Source: a bacterium
GTDB lineage: Bacteria > DRYD01
Length of the DNA stretch: 44,356 nt
Reading direction: 5' to 3'
Assembly (NCBI GenBank): GCA_030549815.1
Contig: JAUQQQ010000008.1
Location: 1 to 44,356, forward strand
This document shows, one piece after another, positions 42,977 through 44,356 of the stretch. Both the position numbers and the translations under genes were made by a program. Positions within the stretch are counted from its first letter, which is position 1; every line of letters starts with the position of its first letter. The notes under the pieces were generated by a model. The model did no database searches and was not told the origin of the DNA. It saw only the letters and a program-made list of their open reading frames with translations.

Positions 42977-43265
42977 AGATTGTTATTCCTGTTTCTTTAA
43001 TTATTTCCTTAAATTCATTTGATGTTTGTTCCAAAAATATTAAATCGACTGAATATATTCCTGATAATTCTTCAATCTTATCTTTGATTTTTCTTTTTGT
43101 TCTTATGTCCAGTTTCTGTTTTGTAACTATTGCTATATCTATGTCTGAGAATTCTTTGTGTTCTTTTTTTGCTCTTGACCCGAAAAGTATTATTTTTTCT
43201 ACTTGAAACTGCGGATCTTTTAGGAATTCAACTATATTATCTATTATTTCTTTTACTGCTTTCAT
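42942..43265 (-). CDS. mntA: MntA-type nucleotidyltransferase antitoxin
   Basis: A 107-residue minimal nucleotidyltransferase. The GSX10DXD motif is exact: G29-S30, ten residues, D41-I-D43, within ILFGSRAKKEHKEFSDIDIA. In the known system this enzyme neutralises HepT by adding AMP to the RX4HXY tyrosine. I start at ATG 43265; a TTG one codon earlier is less likely. No Shine-Dalgarno sequence is evident. Order, overlap and motifs all match a complete, apparently functional toxin-antitoxin module. Confidence 0.93.
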   Translation of the reverse strand: MKAVKEIIDNIVEFLKDPQFQVEKIILFGSRAKKEHKEFSDIDIAIVTKQKLDIRTKRKIKDKIEELSGIYSVDLIFLEQTSNEFKEIIKETGITIYEKNRNNNSTK

Positions 43266-43310
43266 CAAATTTATTATTCTATACTATCATTTCGAAAACC
43301 TACATTCAAA

Positions 43311-43343
43311 TATTAAAAAAGTATTAAAAAAAGTATTAAAAAA
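43311..43343. repeat. Three tandem TATTAAAAAA direct repeats
   Basis: TATTAAAAAA, G, TATTAAAAAAA, G, TATTAAAAAA: three copies with an 11-12-base period in the gap between the divergent mntA-like and YyaL-like genes, close to one helical turn apart. They could be an operator or an A-tract upstream element; this is inference. Confidence 0.55.
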
Positions 43344-43377
43344 GGAGTGTTAAGGAATTATTTGTAATAGATATATT

Positions 43378-44356
43378 ATGAATGAGTTGTATAAATCTAA
43401 AAGCCCTTATCTTTTATCCCATAAGGATAATCCTATAGAGTGGAAGTTATGGAATGATGAAACTCTGAATTATATAAGACGACAAGATAAGCCTGTTTTT
43501 TTATCGATTGGTTATTTTACTTGTCATTGGTGTCATGTTATGGCAAGAGAAGTGTTTGAAGATGAAGAGGTGGCAAGAATACTAAATGAAAATTTTGTAT
43601 GTATAAAGGTTGATCGAGAAGAAAATCCTGATATTGATGGTTTTTATATAAACGCATTGGGTTTGCTAAATGATGGTAATGCAGGGTGGCCTGCTAATCT
43701 ATTTCTAACTCAAGAACTCAAACCTTTCTTCGGAATTACTTATCTTCCAAAAAAGCATTTTATAAATCTTGTAAATAAAATAATTCAACTTTGGAAGTAT
43801 GAAAGACAAAGTTTAATTGAATACGCAGAAAAGATTTATAGTTACCTATCGACCAATTATCTTGAATATATAGACAAAGATTTACCCAAAAGTTTATTGA
43901 ACATAAATGAATTGGAAAATTTTCTTTACAATTGCGATAAATTTATCTTTTCTAAATTAGATAGTAAAGGGGGTTTTAGTTTTAGACCTAAATTTCCTCC
44001 TCATCAAATTCTTGAATACTTGCTTTTAAGAATGGAGGATACTCCAAGTAAATATGTCCTGGAATGTATTGATAGAACTTTAAGTAATTGTATTTTAGGT
44101 GGAATGTATGATGTGGTAGATGGGGGATTTTGTAGGTATAGTGTAGATGAAAATTGGATGATCCCTCACTTTGAAAAGATGCTTTATGATAACGCTTTAT
44201 TACTTTATATATATTCTCATGCTTCTGAAATTTATAAATCTATAAATTACCAGAAATCAGTAATTTTCGAATATATATCTTTAAAAACTTTCGAATTTCT
44301 TTTGAATTTTTTATATAGTGGAAATGCTTTTTATAGTTCTTTATCTGCTGAGTCAA
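43378..44356 (+). CDS. YyaL/DUF255 thioredoxin-domain protein (5' part, runs off window)
   Basis: The open reading frame continues through the window edge with 326 codons visible of a usual ~650-700. The N-terminal thioredoxin-like DUF255 domain shows the family signature NPIEWKLW, then FLSIGYFTCHWCHVMAREVF (CxxC active site), IKVDREENPDIDGFY and GGxGWP-like DGNAGWPANLFLT. A linker and the start of the helical (alpha/alpha)6-barrel follow: GGFSFRPKFPPHQILEYLL, GGMYDVVDGGFCRYSVDENW and PHFEKMLYDNALLL. The family's biochemical role is unclear. An AAGGAG lies about 33 bases before the ATG, too far to be its ribosome site. Confidence 0.92.
   Translation, partial: MNELYKSKSPYLLSHKDNPIEWKLWNDETLNYIRRQDKPVFLSIGYFTCHWCHVMAREVFEDEEVARILNENFVCIKVDREENPDIDGFYINALGLLNDGNAGWPANLFLTQELKPFFGITYLPKKHFINLVNKIIQLWKYERQSLIEYAEKIYSYLSTNYLEYIDKDLPKSLLNINELENFLYNCDKFIFSKLDSKGGFSFRPKFPPHQILEYLLLRMEDTPSKYVLECIDRTLSNCILGGMYDVVDGGFCRYSVDENWMIPHFEKMLYDNALLLYIYSHASEIYKSINYQKSVIFEYISLKTFEFLLNFLYSGNAFYSSLSAES

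Overview
The window is a very AT-rich bacterial chromosome segment (roughly 30% G+C by eye) that is densely packed with co-directional, often overlapping genes. The gene set points to a deep-branching, probably anaerobic and possibly thermophilic bacterium. It has a split-type glycyl-tRNA synthetase alpha subunit, complex-I-type NuoF/J/K, a radical-SAM activase-like protein, peptidoglycan precursor synthesis (Ddl), type IV pilus-like proteins and c-di-GMP proteins (HD-GYP, tandem PilZ). Nothing in the sequence fixes the phylum.

Layout. 1-840: tandem array of about ten degenerate ~89-bp units, each with two small hairpins and a CRISPR-repeat-like end, next to an AAA-ATPase/nuclease gene (851-2368, minus) typical of accessory DNA. 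2601-5422 (plus): NuoF-like protein, recR, trmI. 17165 down to 5435 (minus): a thirteen-gene run, sufU, tyrS, unknown membrane protein, prfA, Cys-rich protein, secreted protein, tandem-PilZ protein, metG, glycosyltransferase, sigma factor, Ser/Thr kinase, glyQ, radical-SAM protein. 17350-18381 (plus): HD-GYP phosphodiesterase behind a good promoter. 20887 down to 18500 (minus): nuoJ, nuoK, fmt, uracil-DNA glycosylase. 20987-26950 (plus): metal ABC permease, grpE, dnaK, dnaJ, cobalamin adenosyltransferase, Fur-family repressor, anti-sigma-like ATPase.

27078-35244 (plus) is an accessory defence-type island between housekeeping blocks: a type III-like modification methylase broken near its 3' end, an AAA ATPase lodged between mod and res, a type III-like Res helicase-nuclease split at an A9 tract, and a AAA+ ATPase whose N-terminus looks like a DCD (Development and Cell Death) domain, a fold better known from plants. 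This DCD-AAA+ protein is the best candidate here for something undescribed. 40315 down to 35247 (minus): wecB, recO-like, bioY, tlyA, ddl and a glycosyltransferase. 40462-42552 (plus): two pilus-type genes, the first broken by three single-base frameshifts, one at a G8 tract. 43265 down to 42578 (minus): a textbook MntA/HepT toxin-antitoxin pair with three short direct repeats upstream. The window ends inside a YyaL/DUF255 thioredoxin-domain gene.

Three regulatory systems seem to be spread over the window: c-di-GMP (HD-GYP, PilZ) with pilus-type targets; a sigma factor, a membrane kinase and an anti-sigma-like ATPase; and a Fur-family regulator in the same operon as a metal permease and the DnaK system. 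No tRNA, rRNA, riboswitch or convincing intrinsic terminator was seen. Apart from the array, the only non-coding stretches over 120 bases are 2369-2600, 17166-17349, 26951-27077 and 40316-40461; none exceeds 300 bases.
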